Below, one piece after another: positions 33,272 to 40,972 of a DNA stretch of 42,034 nt. The stretch is taken from the NCBI GenBank assembly GCA_019745775.1, contig JAIESR010000135.1:1-42034 (forward strand). The letters are read 5' to 3'. The notes beneath the pieces are model-generated. The model was not told the origin of the DNA. It did not search any database and saw nothing but the letters and a program-made list of their open reading frames with translations. Every line of letters begins with the position of its first letter. Position 1 is the stretch's first letter. The position numbers were made by a program, and so were the translations under genes. Origin of the DNA: Xanthobacteraceae bacterium (lineage in GTDB: Bacteria > Pseudomonadota > Alphaproteobacteria > Rhizobiales > Xanthobacteraceae).

Positions 33272-33925
33272 GTGAAAGACGCCATTTCTTACGAACGGGT
33301 CTCTACCGTAGGCCAGCGTAAGAGCGGTTTGGGACTTGATGCCCAACGCGAGGCCATCCGTCGCTTCGCTAAGGCTGAGGGTTTCCGGATCGTCGAGACG
33401 TTCACCGAGGTCGAGACCGCCAAAGGAGATACGCTGGCGCGACGGCCGAAGCTCGCAGCAGCCCTAAAGGCAGCGCGCAAGCTCAGGGCACCGGTCCTCG
33501 TCGCGAAGCTCGATCGTCTGTCTCGCGACGTGCATTTCATCAGCGGTCTGATGACGGAAAAGGTGCCCTTCATTGTCGCGGATTTGGGGCAGCAAACTGA
33601 TCCCTTCATGCTCCACATCTACGCGGCGCTCGCCGAAAAGGAACGCCGGCTTATCAGCGAGCGTACGAAGGCGGGCCTAGCGGTAGCCAAGAAGCGAGGC
33701 AAGAAACTTGGGGGTCGCAACGCCCAGTCGGACCGCACTGCGGCCGAGGCGAGCAAGCGAGCTGAAGAACTTCGCCCGATCCTCACCGAGCTATCGCAAA
33801 TGTCAGCGAACAAGGCAGCCGCCGAACTCAATCGGCGCAAGGTCGCGACACCTGCCGGCGGTTCATGGGCGGCAACTCAAGTAATTAGATTGCGTCACCG
33901 GTTAGACGCGGGTTTGAGCTCGTGA
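33272..33925 (+). CDS. Small serine recombinase (resolvase/invertase)
   Basis: The 217-residue protein has the resolvase catalytic domain with Ser11 in [42 protein letters not shown] and the E-helix region [18 protein letters not shown] follow. The C-terminal 70 residues ([20 protein letters not shown], then [16 protein letters not shown]) form the short helix-turn-helix DNA-binding part. It resembles the resolvase-type proteins widespread in Rhizobiales. The start is a GTG at 33272 with GGGGGAGGG upstream. An 11-bp inverted repeat lies just before it. Its stop overlaps the next gene by GTGA, so they are expressed together. Confidence 0.88.
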   Translation: MKDAISYERVSTVGQRKSGLGLDAQREAIRRFAKAEGFRIVETFTEVETAKGDTLARRPKLAAALKAARKLRAPVLVAKLDRLSRDVHFISGLMTEKVPFIVADLGQQTDPFMLHIYAALAEKERRLISERTKAGLAVAKKRGKKLGGRNAQSDRTAAEASKRAEELRPILTELSQMSANKAAAELNRRKVATPAGGSWAATQVIRLRHRLDAGLSS

Positions 33926-34677
33926 CACGGAACAGGTTTCAACCGCCTCGCAAACGTGCAAGGCACAAGGCAAAGGAAAAGAAAAAAATCAACAATCGTA
34001 TTCGCAGCCTTCGCCAACAACTTGAATACAAAAAGGTACAACTTACGTCCTCGGATTTAATGGCAGCCTTCTTCGCGAAGGAGTCTGAAATCCCGAACAT
34101 TCAGGCTTTGCGACACGAGATTAGTCGGCGGCTGGCAACTGCCTCCTCTGTAGCAATCGTTGCCTTAATTGAAAAGTACGAACGCGATTATAAACGAGGC
34201 ATCCGGCTAGACGCGTATCGCAAGCGACATCGTTGGCGGCGCGCAGACGTGGGCCGACTCCTTCAAATCGGGGTCAGCCACGCGGGTCAACGGCGAATTG
34301 GGCGGCTTTTGACGTCAAAAGCCGTGGGCCGCGGTGTTGTCCATAAGTCAATCTCGTTCCAGGAGATGGCTGTCTCAGTAGGGCATTTCTGGACTCGCCT
34401 TTTTGATCGCGACACTCCACCGAACGAAAGGCGGTTGCTGTACAAGCAGACGCGGTGGTGGCCCGATTTTATCGAAGCTGCATATCGTGGCGAGCGCATG
34501 AGCGTATCGTCCACTGAAGCGGAGGCTCGCGTCGCCGCGGCGTCGGGTGTCTCTGCTTCGGAAGTGCATCGCCTTTGTCAGATGGTGCGAAATGCCCGAG
34601 GGAACGCGGCGCCCGAAGATCCGCCAACGACGGCGGAAGAATTAAGACGTCACCTCGAATTTGGGCCAGCCCGTTGA
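33922..34677 (+). CDS. Unknown basic protein coupled to the resolvase
   Basis: The 251-residue protein starts at GTG 33922, inside the resolvase stop (GTGA). The first 40 residues are very basic ([19 protein letters not shown]). A helical middle follows ([20 protein letters not shown]) and a segment [20 protein letters not shown]. The end has [21 protein letters not shown], which looks like a helix-turn-helix-like turn. No family is recognised. Coupling to a resolvase suggests a DNA-binding accessory factor for recombination, but this is inference. Confidence 0.6.
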   Translation: MTRNRFQPPRKRARHKAKEKKKINNRIRSLRQQLEYKKVQLTSSDLMAAFFAKESEIPNIQALRHEISRRLATASSVAIVALIEKYERDYKRGIRLDAYRKRHRWRRADVGRLLQIGVSHAGQRRIGRLLTSKAVGRGVVHKSISFQEMAVSVGHFWTRLFDRDTPPNERRLLYKQTRWWPDFIEAAYRGERMSVSSTEAEARVAAASGVSASEVHRLCQMVRNARGNAAPEDPPTTAEELRRHLEFGPAR

Positions 34678-35293
34678 GCCTCGCTGCGCCTAGTTAACAG
34701 AAGTCGCCGACTTAAATTGATCCCGGCGCGGTCTTTCCCGGCCTAGAAAAAGAGCGCCCCGGCACAGCTGCTACGGCTGCCCGGGGCCAATCCGAGTGAA
34801 GCTTGAAGGGCAAAGCTCGGATCGTTGGCCGAAGTATCAAATCGCTCTCTACTTGGTCAACGCGATTTTGTCCCGCACACGGCCTCGGCCGATCGAGCGC
34901 GCTTCAACTCACGTCGTAGCACCACGACGCGCGCTGCTCATGCGGAGACCGATCCGACAGCACGCGAAAAATGGCGCGATGGATGAGGCGATCGAAGCGC
35001 CGCGGGGTCTGGTCGTAAGGTGGGTGCCCCGATCGCCGTGCAGCTTGCACGGACAAGTCCACCGGCTGTCTACGCAGGCTGACGCCCGATATTCGCTGCG
35101 CGATTGGTCGGGCCGAAGTAGACGCCTCCGGTAAGAGGGCCCTCGTCCGAAAGGATAGAGCTCCCCCGGAAGGCCGCTGACGGGGCGCTTTTGTGAGCGC
35201 GCCGAAGGTCTGGTCTTTCCGGGTCAAGGAACCCTGAACCGAAGGATAGAGACTGAAGCTAGGGGGCTAGGAGAGGATTTAAGGGAATTACGG
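34678..35293. other. Long non-coding stretch before the integrase operon
   Basis: It contains a hairpin at 34756-34787 and two near-copies of CCGAA(A)GGATAGAG (about 35146-35159 and 35239-35251). The open frames here read as low-quality Arg/Pro/Ser sequence without start signals, so no gene is called. Attachment-site or regulatory DNA for the integrase may lie here. Confidence 0.45.
34756..34787 (-). terminator. Hairpin with T-tract on the minus strand
   Basis: GCCCCGG and CCGGGGC (34756-34762 and 34781-34787) pair, with CAGC/GCTG inside. Read on the minus strand the stem is followed by GCTCTTTTTCTAGG. It looks like a rho-independent terminator, though no minus-strand gene lies upstream of it. 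It may also stop plus-strand transcription from the resolvase pair. Confidence 0.5.
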
Positions 35294-35449
35294 ATGCGGT
35301 TACTGGATAAATCAGTGCATCCACGGCAATCCTCCGCCCGGCGGCCGCTGCAACCCGAGATCATCAAACTGATAGAGGCGCTCGCTCGCGACGCAGTCGC
35401 CCGTGAAGATCGGGCGCGCGCGCTAGCGCCACCGGAGGAAGACAAATGA
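35294..35449 (+). CDS. Small ORF (51 residues) coupled to the integrase
   Basis: An ATG at 35294 opens a 51-codon frame (MRLLDKSVHPRQSSARRPLQ, then PEIIKLIEALARDAVAREDR, ending APPEEDK). Its TGA overlaps the integrase ATG as ATGA. The C-terminal half is a predicted amphipathic helix. Small proteins of this size and place precede large serine recombinases in other rhizobial islands and may be accessory or directionality factors; that is inference. No strong ribosome site is seen before it. Confidence 0.65.
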   Translation: MRLLDKSVHPRQSSARRPLQPEIIKLIEALARDAVAREDRARALAPPEEDK

Positions 35450-37044
35450 CCACACGCGGGCGCGCGGCCATCTACGCGCGGTTCTCTTCGGACCTCCAGC
35501 GCGATCGTTCAATCGACGATCAAGTCGCATTGTGCCGGGATTACGCGGCTCGTAACGGTTATGAGATCGTCGCCACGTTCGAGGACCGCGCCGTCACTGG
35601 ATCATCGCTCCACCTGCGACAAGGCATTCAGGCGCTGCTGCGGGCGGCACGCACCAGTGCTTTCGAGTTCGTCATCGCGGAGTCTTTGTCCCGTATCGCG
35701 CGTGATCAGGAAGACGCGCCCGCGATCCGCAAACGGCTGACATTCAGCGGCGTGCAACTAGTCACTCCAACCGATGGCGTCGTGAGCCCGCTCATGCATG
35801 GGCTTCGGACAATCATCGATTCGCAATTCCTCGATGATCTCAAGGGCGCCATTCGGCGCGGCATGAAGGGGGTGGTTCGAGACGGTCGGCATCCCGGCGG
35901 TTGGACCTATGGCTATCGCGCAGTACCCGGCAAACCGGGCGAGCCGGAAATTGTCCAGGCCGAAGCTGAGATCATACGACGTATTTTTAGCGACTATATC
36001 GGGGGGCAGCCGGCTCGTGTGATTGCTGCGAAACTCAATGCCGAAGGGGTGCGGCCACCGAGAGGAGCCTATTGGCGGAGCTCAACGATTGGGGGCCATT
36101 CGAAACGCGGGACCGGCATCCTTCAGAATAAGCTCTATTGCGGCCGCGTTATGTGGAACCGCGCGCAGAAGCTCCGCGACCCCGATACCGGCCAGATAGT
36201 TTACAGGCCCAACCCGGAAGCTGAATGGTTGTCGGGAGAGAGACCTGCTCTTCGGATTGTCGATGATGCGACATTCGAGGCTGCGCAGCGCGTGCGCTCA
36301 CAACGCTCATTTGGGGGGCGGCGGTACCGAAGCCGTCCAAAGCGGATGCTTTCTGGCCTGCTTCGCTGCGGCGCCTGCGGCGCTGGAATGTCGAAAAAGG
36401 ATACCGACCATGGCCGCCCGCGGCTGGTCTGTACGCAGATGCGCGAGGCCGGGACCTGTACTCATCGACGTGTGTACTACCTCGACGAAATTGAACGGCT
36501 GGTCGTGGGTGGCCTCCGCGACGAACTTGGCTCGCGTGAGGCAATCGCCGTGTTTGTCCGAGCCTACAACGAAGAACGCCATCGGCGCGACCTTGGCTCC
36601 GTTGACCGGCGACGTAATCTCGAACACGAACTTGAGGCAGTAGGCAGGCAGATCGACCGCGCGGTCGGAGCCGTAATCGAAAGCCGGATCACAGCAGAGG
36701 AGGCGGATCGTCATCTGCCCGCGTTGCGCAGGCGCCGCGACGAATTGGCGGCTGAGCTCGCAGCCCTCGGCACCGCGCCTAAGGTCGTCGGCTTCCAGCC
36801 GGCGGCAGTCAGTGTCTATCTAAGGGACCTCGATCGGCTGGCTGAGGTAGTCAACGGCGACCTCGCCGATGGCCACTCGGAAGCGGCGGCCATCATTCGA
36901 TCAATGGTGGAGACGGTGACGGTGATGCCGACGGTCCGGGGTCAGCAGCCTGGGCTAAGGGTGAAAGGTGATCTCGCCCGCCTCGCGACCCTCGGTCGCC
37001 CGCAGATGGCCCCCCTAGCCGGGGGGGAAGGCGGTGCCGGGTGA
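35446..37044 (+). CDS. Large serine recombinase, probable island integrase
   Basis: The 532-residue protein has the catalytic domain (IYARFSSDLQ, Ser14) and the recombinase domain (about 160-290, HPGGWTYGYRAV, AEAEIIRRIFSDYIGGQPAR, GILQNKLYCGRVMWNR). A zinc ribbon follows (LRCGACGAGM and the later CTQMREAGTC), then a coiled coil (about 385-450, NLEHELEAVGRQIDRAVGAV) and a C-terminal tail. All parts needed for integration are present. Its stop lies inside the antisense tRNA-Thr gene (37042-37044). The short ORF at 35294 is coupled to it. Position against the tRNA 3' end and family make it the likely integrase of the island. Confidence 0.9.
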   Translation: MTTRGRAAIYARFSSDLQRDRSIDDQVALCRDYAARNGYEIVATFEDRAVTGSSLHLRQGIQALLRAARTSAFEFVIAESLSRIARDQEDAPAIRKRLTFSGVQLVTPTDGVVSPLMHGLRTIIDSQFLDDLKGAIRRGMKGVVRDGRHPGGWTYGYRAVPGKPGEPEIVQAEAEIIRRIFSDYIGGQPARVIAAKLNAEGVRPPRGAYWRSSTIGGHSKRGTGILQNKLYCGRVMWNRAQKLRDPDTGQIVYRPNPEAEWLSGERPALRIVDDATFEAAQRVRSQRSFGGRRYRSRPKRMLSGLLRCGACGAGMSKKDTDHGRPRLVCTQMREAGTCTHRRVYYLDEIERLVVGGLRDELGSREAIAVFVRAYNEERHRRDLGSVDRRRNLEHELEAVGRQIDRAVGAVIESRITAEEADRHLPALRRRRDELAAELAALGTAPKVVGFQPAAVSVYLRDLDRLAEVVNGDLADGHSEAAAIIRSMVETVTVMPTVRGQQPGLRVKGDLARLATLGRPQMAPLAGGEGGAG

Positions 37045-37106
37045 GAGGATTGAACTCCCGACCAACGGTTTACAAAACCGCTGCTCTACCGCTGAGCTAA
37101 CCCGGC
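37035..37106 (-). tRNA. trnT: tRNA-Thr (anticodon TGT)
   Basis: Read on the minus strand it begins GCCGGGTTAGCTCAGCGGTA and ends ACCCGGC plus discriminator A. The 7-bp acceptor stem GCCGGGT/ACCCGGC is perfect. The D arm is AGCTC/GAGC, the anticodon arm GCGGT/ACCGT with loop TTTGTAA gives anticodon TGT, and the T arm is CGGGAGTTCAATCCTCTC-like. CCA is not encoded. The 3' end faces the island and overlaps the integrase stop codon. Confidence 0.93.
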
Positions 37107-37267
37107 ATGCCCTGGAAAAGGGCGACGCTTGTTGTGTCGGGTAGATATTCGATTTGCCGCCCTTTTGCTACCCGCGGGCGCCGGGCTGCGATGATCGGGG
37201 CTGGACCGGGAAACTGCCGGGATTTCGCACCAGCCGGAGACGCGAGCGCCCCCGAAGGTGAAAAACA

Positions 37268-37297
37268 AAGCCCCGGCCGCGATGCGCGCCGGGGCTT
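37268..37297 (-). terminator. Terminator of the 37324-37557 gene
   Basis: A 10-bp perfect stem (37268-37277 with 37288-37297) has a 10-base loop. On the minus strand it is followed by TGTTTTTC. It lies 26 bp past the stop of the minus-strand gene. Confidence 0.85.
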
Positions 37298-37323
37298 CGT
37301 ATGGGTGGCTTTTCGCCTCGCGC

Positions 37324-37557
37324 TTAGCGCGACGCGCGGCGCTGCCGGCAGTTCGCGTTGTACCAGGCGACGAGCTTGCGCTTGAGCGCCTGCTGGTCGC
37401 TGGTCAGCGATACGCCTTGGTACTGCCGATGCAATTCCTCGAGTTGCGTACAGCGATAGTCCGCCAAGGAAGCCGTCGATGTGATCGAAAGGAACAATCC
37501 CGCGCCCAAAGCCCCGAGACACAAACGAGTGGATACCCCAAAGTTCCGCTGTCCCAT
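37324..37557 (-). CDS. Small secreted protein
   Basis: The 77-residue product has a signal peptide (residues about 8-32, LCLGALGAGLFLSITSTASL then ADY). The mature part contains Cys36 and Cys70 (YRCTQLEEL and WYNANCRQ). The two-Cys helical layout recalls the paralogous pair at 10686 and 37825, but the sequence match is weak. The ATG at 37557 follows GGAGAG. A good terminator follows. Its function is unknown. Confidence 0.75.
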   Translation of the reverse strand: MGQRNFGVSTRLCLGALGAGLFLSITSTASLADYRCTQLEELHRQYQGVSLTSDQQALKRKLVAWYNANCRQRRASR

Positions 37558-37824
37558 TGATTAACGCTCTCCATCCATCTTCTTTGGTCGAAATGGATCC
37601 ACGGGGACGCAGCAAAAGAGGCTGCGCATCGTTGGACGATCCATGAATCCGGGGTGAGCCCCAGGGGATGGAGACGGAATGGGGCGAAAGCAAGACAATT
37701 TTGATGACCGATTTCGCCGTGGTTTACAGCGCGCGTTAACCCACTGCGGCGCCTCGAAAAACGGGCTTGTTTGCCGCTGAAATCGGCATTTTTGAAGGTC
37801 CCGCGAAAGCGCGGATGCGCCGCG

Positions 37825-38070
37825 CTATCGCGTGACGCGGCCGGCGACGCATTGATAGACGAAGCGATCCAGCACCCAGCGGTCGTCTTTCGTCAGCAGC
37901 ACGCCGCGACGAATCGCGAGATCGACGCAGCTGTTGTAGATGGCGGCGGTGGTGGTGATGCAGTCGCCGCCCGGACGGCACACGACCGTGCCCTGGGAGA
38001 GGGCGAGATTCGCGGTCGCAAAGACCGCCACGATGGCGACGGCAACGATCGCATAGATGATGTGTCGCAT
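37825..38070 (-). CDS. Small secreted protein, paralogue of 10686-10931
   Basis: The 81-residue product has a signal peptide or membrane anchor (residues 4-24, IIYAIVAVAIVAVFATANLA) and four Cys (31, 37, 48, 74). YNSCVDLAIRRG (45-56) and FVYQC (70-74) align with YDACYSLATQRG and FISGC of the 10686 protein, and both are exactly 81 residues long. The extra pair Cys31/Cys37 is special to this copy. The ATG at 38070 is followed directly by the signal peptide; an upstream frame to 38184 only translates a 15-bp tandem repeat and is rejected. Confidence 0.75.
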   Translation of the reverse strand: MRHIIYAIVAVAIVAVFATANLALSQGTVVCRPGGDCITTTAAIYNSCVDLAIRRGVLLTKDDRWVLDRFVYQCVAGRVTR

Positions 38071-38082
38071 GGTTTTCCTCGC

Positions 38083-38127
38083 TTCTGGTTTCCTCGTTTC
38101 TGGTTTCCTCGTTTCTGGGTTCCTCGC
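38083..38127. repeat. Three 15-bp tandem repeats in a gene leader
   Basis: TTCTGGTTTCCTCGT is repeated at 38083, 38098 and, with two changes, 38113. It stands 12 bp upstream of the small secreted protein ATG (minus strand), within its probable 5' leader, and supplies repeated GAGGAAA stretches on that strand. Confidence 0.85.
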
Positions 38128-38188
38128 TTGCAACGGTTGAACGGGATCGCGGGCCGATTCAGTCGCGTGACGCCAGCTTAGCACATGC

Positions 38189-38425
38189 TCACGGCCACGG
38201 CTCGCGGCTGCGCCAGAACGGGCGATAGGTGCGGCGCGCGATGATGTTGCGCACGCGGTCCCAGTGGCCGTCCGGCCGGGTGTCGATCAGGGTGCCGCTG
38301 CCGACCTCCTGCGCCATGGTCCAGGCGACCTCGTAGGCGGCGGGGCCGTATTCCTCCATCAGCCGGTCGGCGTCGAGCTTCGCCAGCCGGCGCCGTTCCA
38401 GGAATGTCTGCCAGAACCGAAACAA
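38189..38425 (-). CDS. Small conserved-looking protein, TTG start
   Basis: The C-terminal 78 codons of a longer frame read as clear protein: FRFWQTFLERRRLAKLDADR, then LMEEYGPAAYEVAWTMAQEV and HWDRVRNIIARRT. No ATG is available; a TTG at 38425 has AAGGTGAG at good distance, so it is taken as the start. The product is helical, basic at the end and has no signal peptide. The family is not recognised. It lies 115 bp after the zinc-binding small protein on the same strand. Confidence 0.6.
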   Translation of the reverse strand: MFRFWQTFLERRRLAKLDADRLMEEYGPAAYEVAWTMAQEVGSGTLIDTRPDGHWDRVRNIIARRTYRPFWRSREPWP

Positions 38426-38540
38426 GGCCCGCTCACCTTGAGGATGACCGGGGTCATGGTCGCACAGTTTTGTGCCGTCCGCGCGCGCCTTTGCGCGGTC
38501 CGCGCCCGCCTCTGCAAGGCCTGCGCCCGCGCGCGAGCGA

Positions 38541-38717
38541 TCAGGAGGCGCGCCTGACCGCGAGGTGGGCTTCCTCGCGCAGCGCCTGGGCGCAGAACTC
38601 GTTGCAGACGAACTGCTCGCCGACCGGCAGCGCCTGGACCTGGTTGTCGCTGAAGCAGAACGGCTCGTGGCAATAGGCGCAACGCTTCGGAAACGACCCG
38701 GCCGGCCTCGCTTGCAT
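38541..38717 (-). CDS. Small zinc-ribbon-like protein
   Basis: The 58-residue product carries two Cys pairs: CAYC (13-16) and CNEFC (35-39), with His17 and Cys20 between them. This fits a small zinc finger of the TRASH/FCS type. The ATG at 38717 is set by GAGGAGACG. Such proteins may bind metal or nucleic acid; nothing more can be read. A longer frame to 38855 has no start signal. Confidence 0.7.
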   Translation of the reverse strand: MQARPAGSFPKRCAYCHEPFCFSDNQVQALPVGEQFVCNEFCAQALREEAHLAVRRAS

Positions 38718-38878
38718 TCGCGTCTCCTCGATAGCGACACTGGGTGGAGTAGCCGCGACAATAGCTTGAGTCGCCAGCTTGAGTCGCCCGGCCATCGATG
38801 GGACCCTGTGTACAACGGCGAGACTAAAGATTTGCGACAGGTGGGCCCGCAACAAGGCCCGCGACAGGAGGTACGGCG

Positions 38879-39223
38879 ATGCGGATGATCACCATGCTGG
38901 CGGCCGCGATGCTCTTGAGCGTGGCGGCGGGGTCGGCCCAGGACGTCGCCGGGGTCGAGGACTGCACCAAAACCCAGGGCCTCGACAAGCGCACCGGCTG
39001 CATGCAGTCGAATGTCAATTTCCTCCAGCGGACTATCACCCGCAACCAGCTCGACGCGCATCGCCGCCTGCAGGCGGCCGAGACCGAGCTCATGGCGCTG
39101 CGGTCGGCGCTGGGGGCGATGCGCAAGCAGGTCGACGAGCTACAGGCGGCCAAATCCGCCGCCGGCAAGTCTGCCGCCGACAAGGCCGCGCCTGACAAGA
39201 AGGCCGAAGACAAGAAAAAGTAG
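38879..39223 (+). CDS. Secreted coiled-coil protein with Lys/Asp-rich tail
   Basis: The 114-residue product has a signal peptide (MRMITMLAAAMLLSVAAGSA), two Cys (C29 and C41 in EDCTKTQGLDKRTGC), a heptad-type helix (about 43-92, LQAAETELMALRSALGAMRK) and a low-complexity tail rich in Lys, Asp and Ala. AGGAGG precedes the ATG at 38879. It is probably a periplasmic helical protein of unknown role. The racemase-family gene starts 17 bp after its stop, so they may be co-transcribed. Confidence 0.75.
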   Translation: MRMITMLAAAMLLSVAAGSAQDVAGVEDCTKTQGLDKRTGCMQSNVNFLQRTITRNQLDAHRRLQAAETELMALRSALGAMRKQVDELQAAKSAAGKSAADKAAPDKKAEDKKK

Positions 39224-39240
39224 GAGAGGGCGCCAATACC

Positions 39241-39954
39241 ATGATCCGTGTTGCCTTCGTGATCGGCGACTATCCGCCGGCCGAGTTCAAGCTGCGCGCC
39301 GACGCCGCCACCGCCTATGCGTCGGCCGACGTAGAAGTCGGCATCGTGCGGGTGCCGGCGCGGCCGTTCGACGGGCTGACGCCGGCGGAGATCCAGGCGG
39401 CGGCGCCGGTGTTCCACGCGGCGTTCCGAGAGGCCGAGCGCGACGGCTACGACGCGGTGGTGCCGCTCGGCATGCTCGACATCGGCGTCGACGGCGGCCG
39501 CTCGGCGGTCGACATCCCGGTGATCGCGCCGCTGCAAGCGGCGCTGCACGTGGCGGCGATGCTCGGCGACCGCTTCGGCGTGGTCTGCTATCACCCGTCG
39601 GCGATGGCGCGGCACCGCGCGCAATGCGTGGCCTACGGCATGGAATCCTGGATCGCGGGACGGCGCGCGTCCGGCTTCTACCTCCAGCACATCGCCGCCA
39701 ACAAGGATCGCATGGTCGAGTCGTTCCTGATGGCGGCGCGCGACCTGATCGAGAAGGACCGCGCCGACGTCATCATCCCGCAGGGCATCACCCAATGCCC
39801 CGTGCAGATGAAGCCGGACTGGCTCGCCCGCGAGCTCGGCGTGCCGGTGGTGGAGGGGATCGGCGCGCCGATCCGGATGGCGGCGTTGATGGCGGGCCTC
39901 GGGCTCCGCCACAGCCGCGTCCGCTGGCAGAAAGCCGGCTCCCAGCCGCGGTAG
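39241..39954 (+). CDS. Asp/Glu racemase superfamily protein
   Basis: The 237-residue protein has the two-lobe layout of the aspartate/glutamate/hydantoin racemase superfamily: an N-terminal VAFVIGDYPP strand, DAVVPLGMLDIG (71-82) where the first catalytic Cys is expected, and ADVIIPQGITQCPVQM (175-190) at the second. Only the second Cys (Cys186) is present and it is shifted by a few residues; the first position has no Cys. Racemisation by the usual two-Cys mechanism is therefore doubtful, and an isomerase or decarboxylase role is possible. It is followed by an HD-domain gene 105 bp downstream. Confidence 0.7.
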   Translation: MIRVAFVIGDYPPAEFKLRADAATAYASADVEVGIVRVPARPFDGLTPAEIQAAAPVFHAAFREAERDGYDAVVPLGMLDIGVDGGRSAVDIPVIAPLQAALHVAAMLGDRFGVVCYHPSAMARHRAQCVAYGMESWIAGRRASGFYLQHIAANKDRMVESFLMAARDLIEKDRADVIIPQGITQCPVQMKPDWLARELGVPVVEGIGAPIRMAALMAGLGLRHSRVRWQKAGSQPR

Positions 39955-40059
39955 CGGCATGATGGAGGGAGGACGGCCCCCCTCGCTGTACGCCGCGAGT
40001 CGGTATAGCATCGTCCCAACGCCAAGCGGCCAACAACAGACAAACGCCAAGGTGTCATC

Positions 40060-40827
40060 ATGAACGTCGTCCAGCAGCCCAAGACCCTGTCGGAACGCGC
40101 CGACGAGCTCGAACACCACATGGAAGAAGAGCTCGAGCGCATCGTCACCAAATCGCTGTTGTTCAACCTGGCCGACGGCAAGGTCAGCATGGATTCGAGC
40201 GCTGCGCTCAACGCGAAATATCCCGGCAAGTACATGCTGATGGGCGACGACCCGCGGCTGCCGAAGATGCCGGCGAAGCCGACGCTGCTCGACTATTTCC
40301 ACCACCGCTTCGCCTCGATGAACCACCTGCTCCAGAGCGCCACCCACGCGCTCAAGGCCGGGCTGCCGGAGAAGACGATCCTCGCCTGCCTCCTGCACGA
40401 CATCGGCGTCACCGGCTTCATCCGCGCCGACCACGGCTACTGGGGCGCGCAGATGATCGAGCCCTATGTCGACGAGGAGGTGAGCTGGGCGGTGCGCGTG
40501 CACCAGGCGCTGCGCTTCTTCCCCGACGAGTCGGTCGGCTACAAGTACCCGGACATGTACGTGAAGAATTTCGGGCCCGACTATCAGCCCGAGCCCTACA
40601 TCGTGCGCGAATACGAGGCGGCGCGAAAGCACAAGTGGTACATGACCGCACGCCAGATCTGCGTCAACGACATCTACTCGTTCGACCCGAACGCCAAGGT
40701 CGACATCAACGATTTCGTCGACATCGTCGGCCGTCATTTCCGCCAGCCCGCGGAAGGGCTCGGCTGGGATTCGAGCCCGTCGGCGCACATGTGGCGCACG
40801 CTGATGCGGCCGACGCGGTTTTTGTAA
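40060..40827 (+). CDS. HD-domain phosphohydrolase-like protein
   Basis: The 255-residue protein has an HD-type metal site: His89 (FASMNHLLQSATHA), His113-Asp114 (ILACLLHDIGVTGF), His125 (RADHGYWGAQM) and His148 (VRVHQAL). Such domains bind two metals and hydrolyse phosphate esters or, in some members, oxidise substrates. The segment FPDESVGYKYPDMYVKNFGP is not one I can assign. The start follows AAGGTGTCATC. It is read in the same direction as the racemase-family gene and may act with it. Confidence 0.75.
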   Translation: MNVVQQPKTLSERADELEHHMEEELERIVTKSLLFNLADGKVSMDSSAALNAKYPGKYMLMGDDPRLPKMPAKPTLLDYFHHRFASMNHLLQSATHALKAGLPEKTILACLLHDIGVTGFIRADHGYWGAQMIEPYVDEEVSWAVRVHQALRFFPDESVGYKYPDMYVKNFGPDYQPEPYIVREYEAARKHKWYMTARQICVNDIYSFDPNAKVDINDFVDIVGRHFRQPAEGLGWDSSPSAHMWRTLMRPTRFL

Positions 40828-40852
40828 GCCGCCATCGACAGCGAAGCAGCAA

Positions 40853-40972
40853 GCGTAGGGTGGGCAAAGCGTCGTCCCCGCGACAGCGGGGCGATGCGTG
40901 CCCACGTCTTGTCTCGAATCCGCGGCAACGCCCGCGTGGGCACGGCGCTTCGCGCCTTTGCCCACCCTACGC
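40853..40972. repeat. Rhizobial intergenic inverted-repeat element
   Basis: GCGTAGGGTGGGCAAAG (40853-40869) faces its perfect complement at 40956-40972. Inside are CGTGCCCACG and CGTGGGCACG and a short CCCCGC/GCGGGG hairpin. The nested palindromes look like a non-autonomous (MITE/REP-like) element. Sequences with GTAGGGTGGGCAAAG ends are, to my knowledge, common between genes in Bradyrhizobium and relatives. It starts 26 bp after the HD gene and could act as a terminator. Confidence 0.85.

Larger units (their letters stand above)
13449..37044. mobile_element. Mosaic genomic island inserted at tRNA-Thr(TGT)
   Basis: The island runs from just after the MFS gene to the 3' end of the tRNA. It carries three serine recombinases (13853, 33272, 35446), four copies of a 75-bp repeat, two pseudogene traces and mostly defence-like cargo. 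The integrase next to the tRNA and the tRNA 3' end facing the island are the classic layout. The left end is less certain than the right: it rests on the change of gene content, the first repeat copy and an 11-bp match to the tRNA end. Confidence 0.65.
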
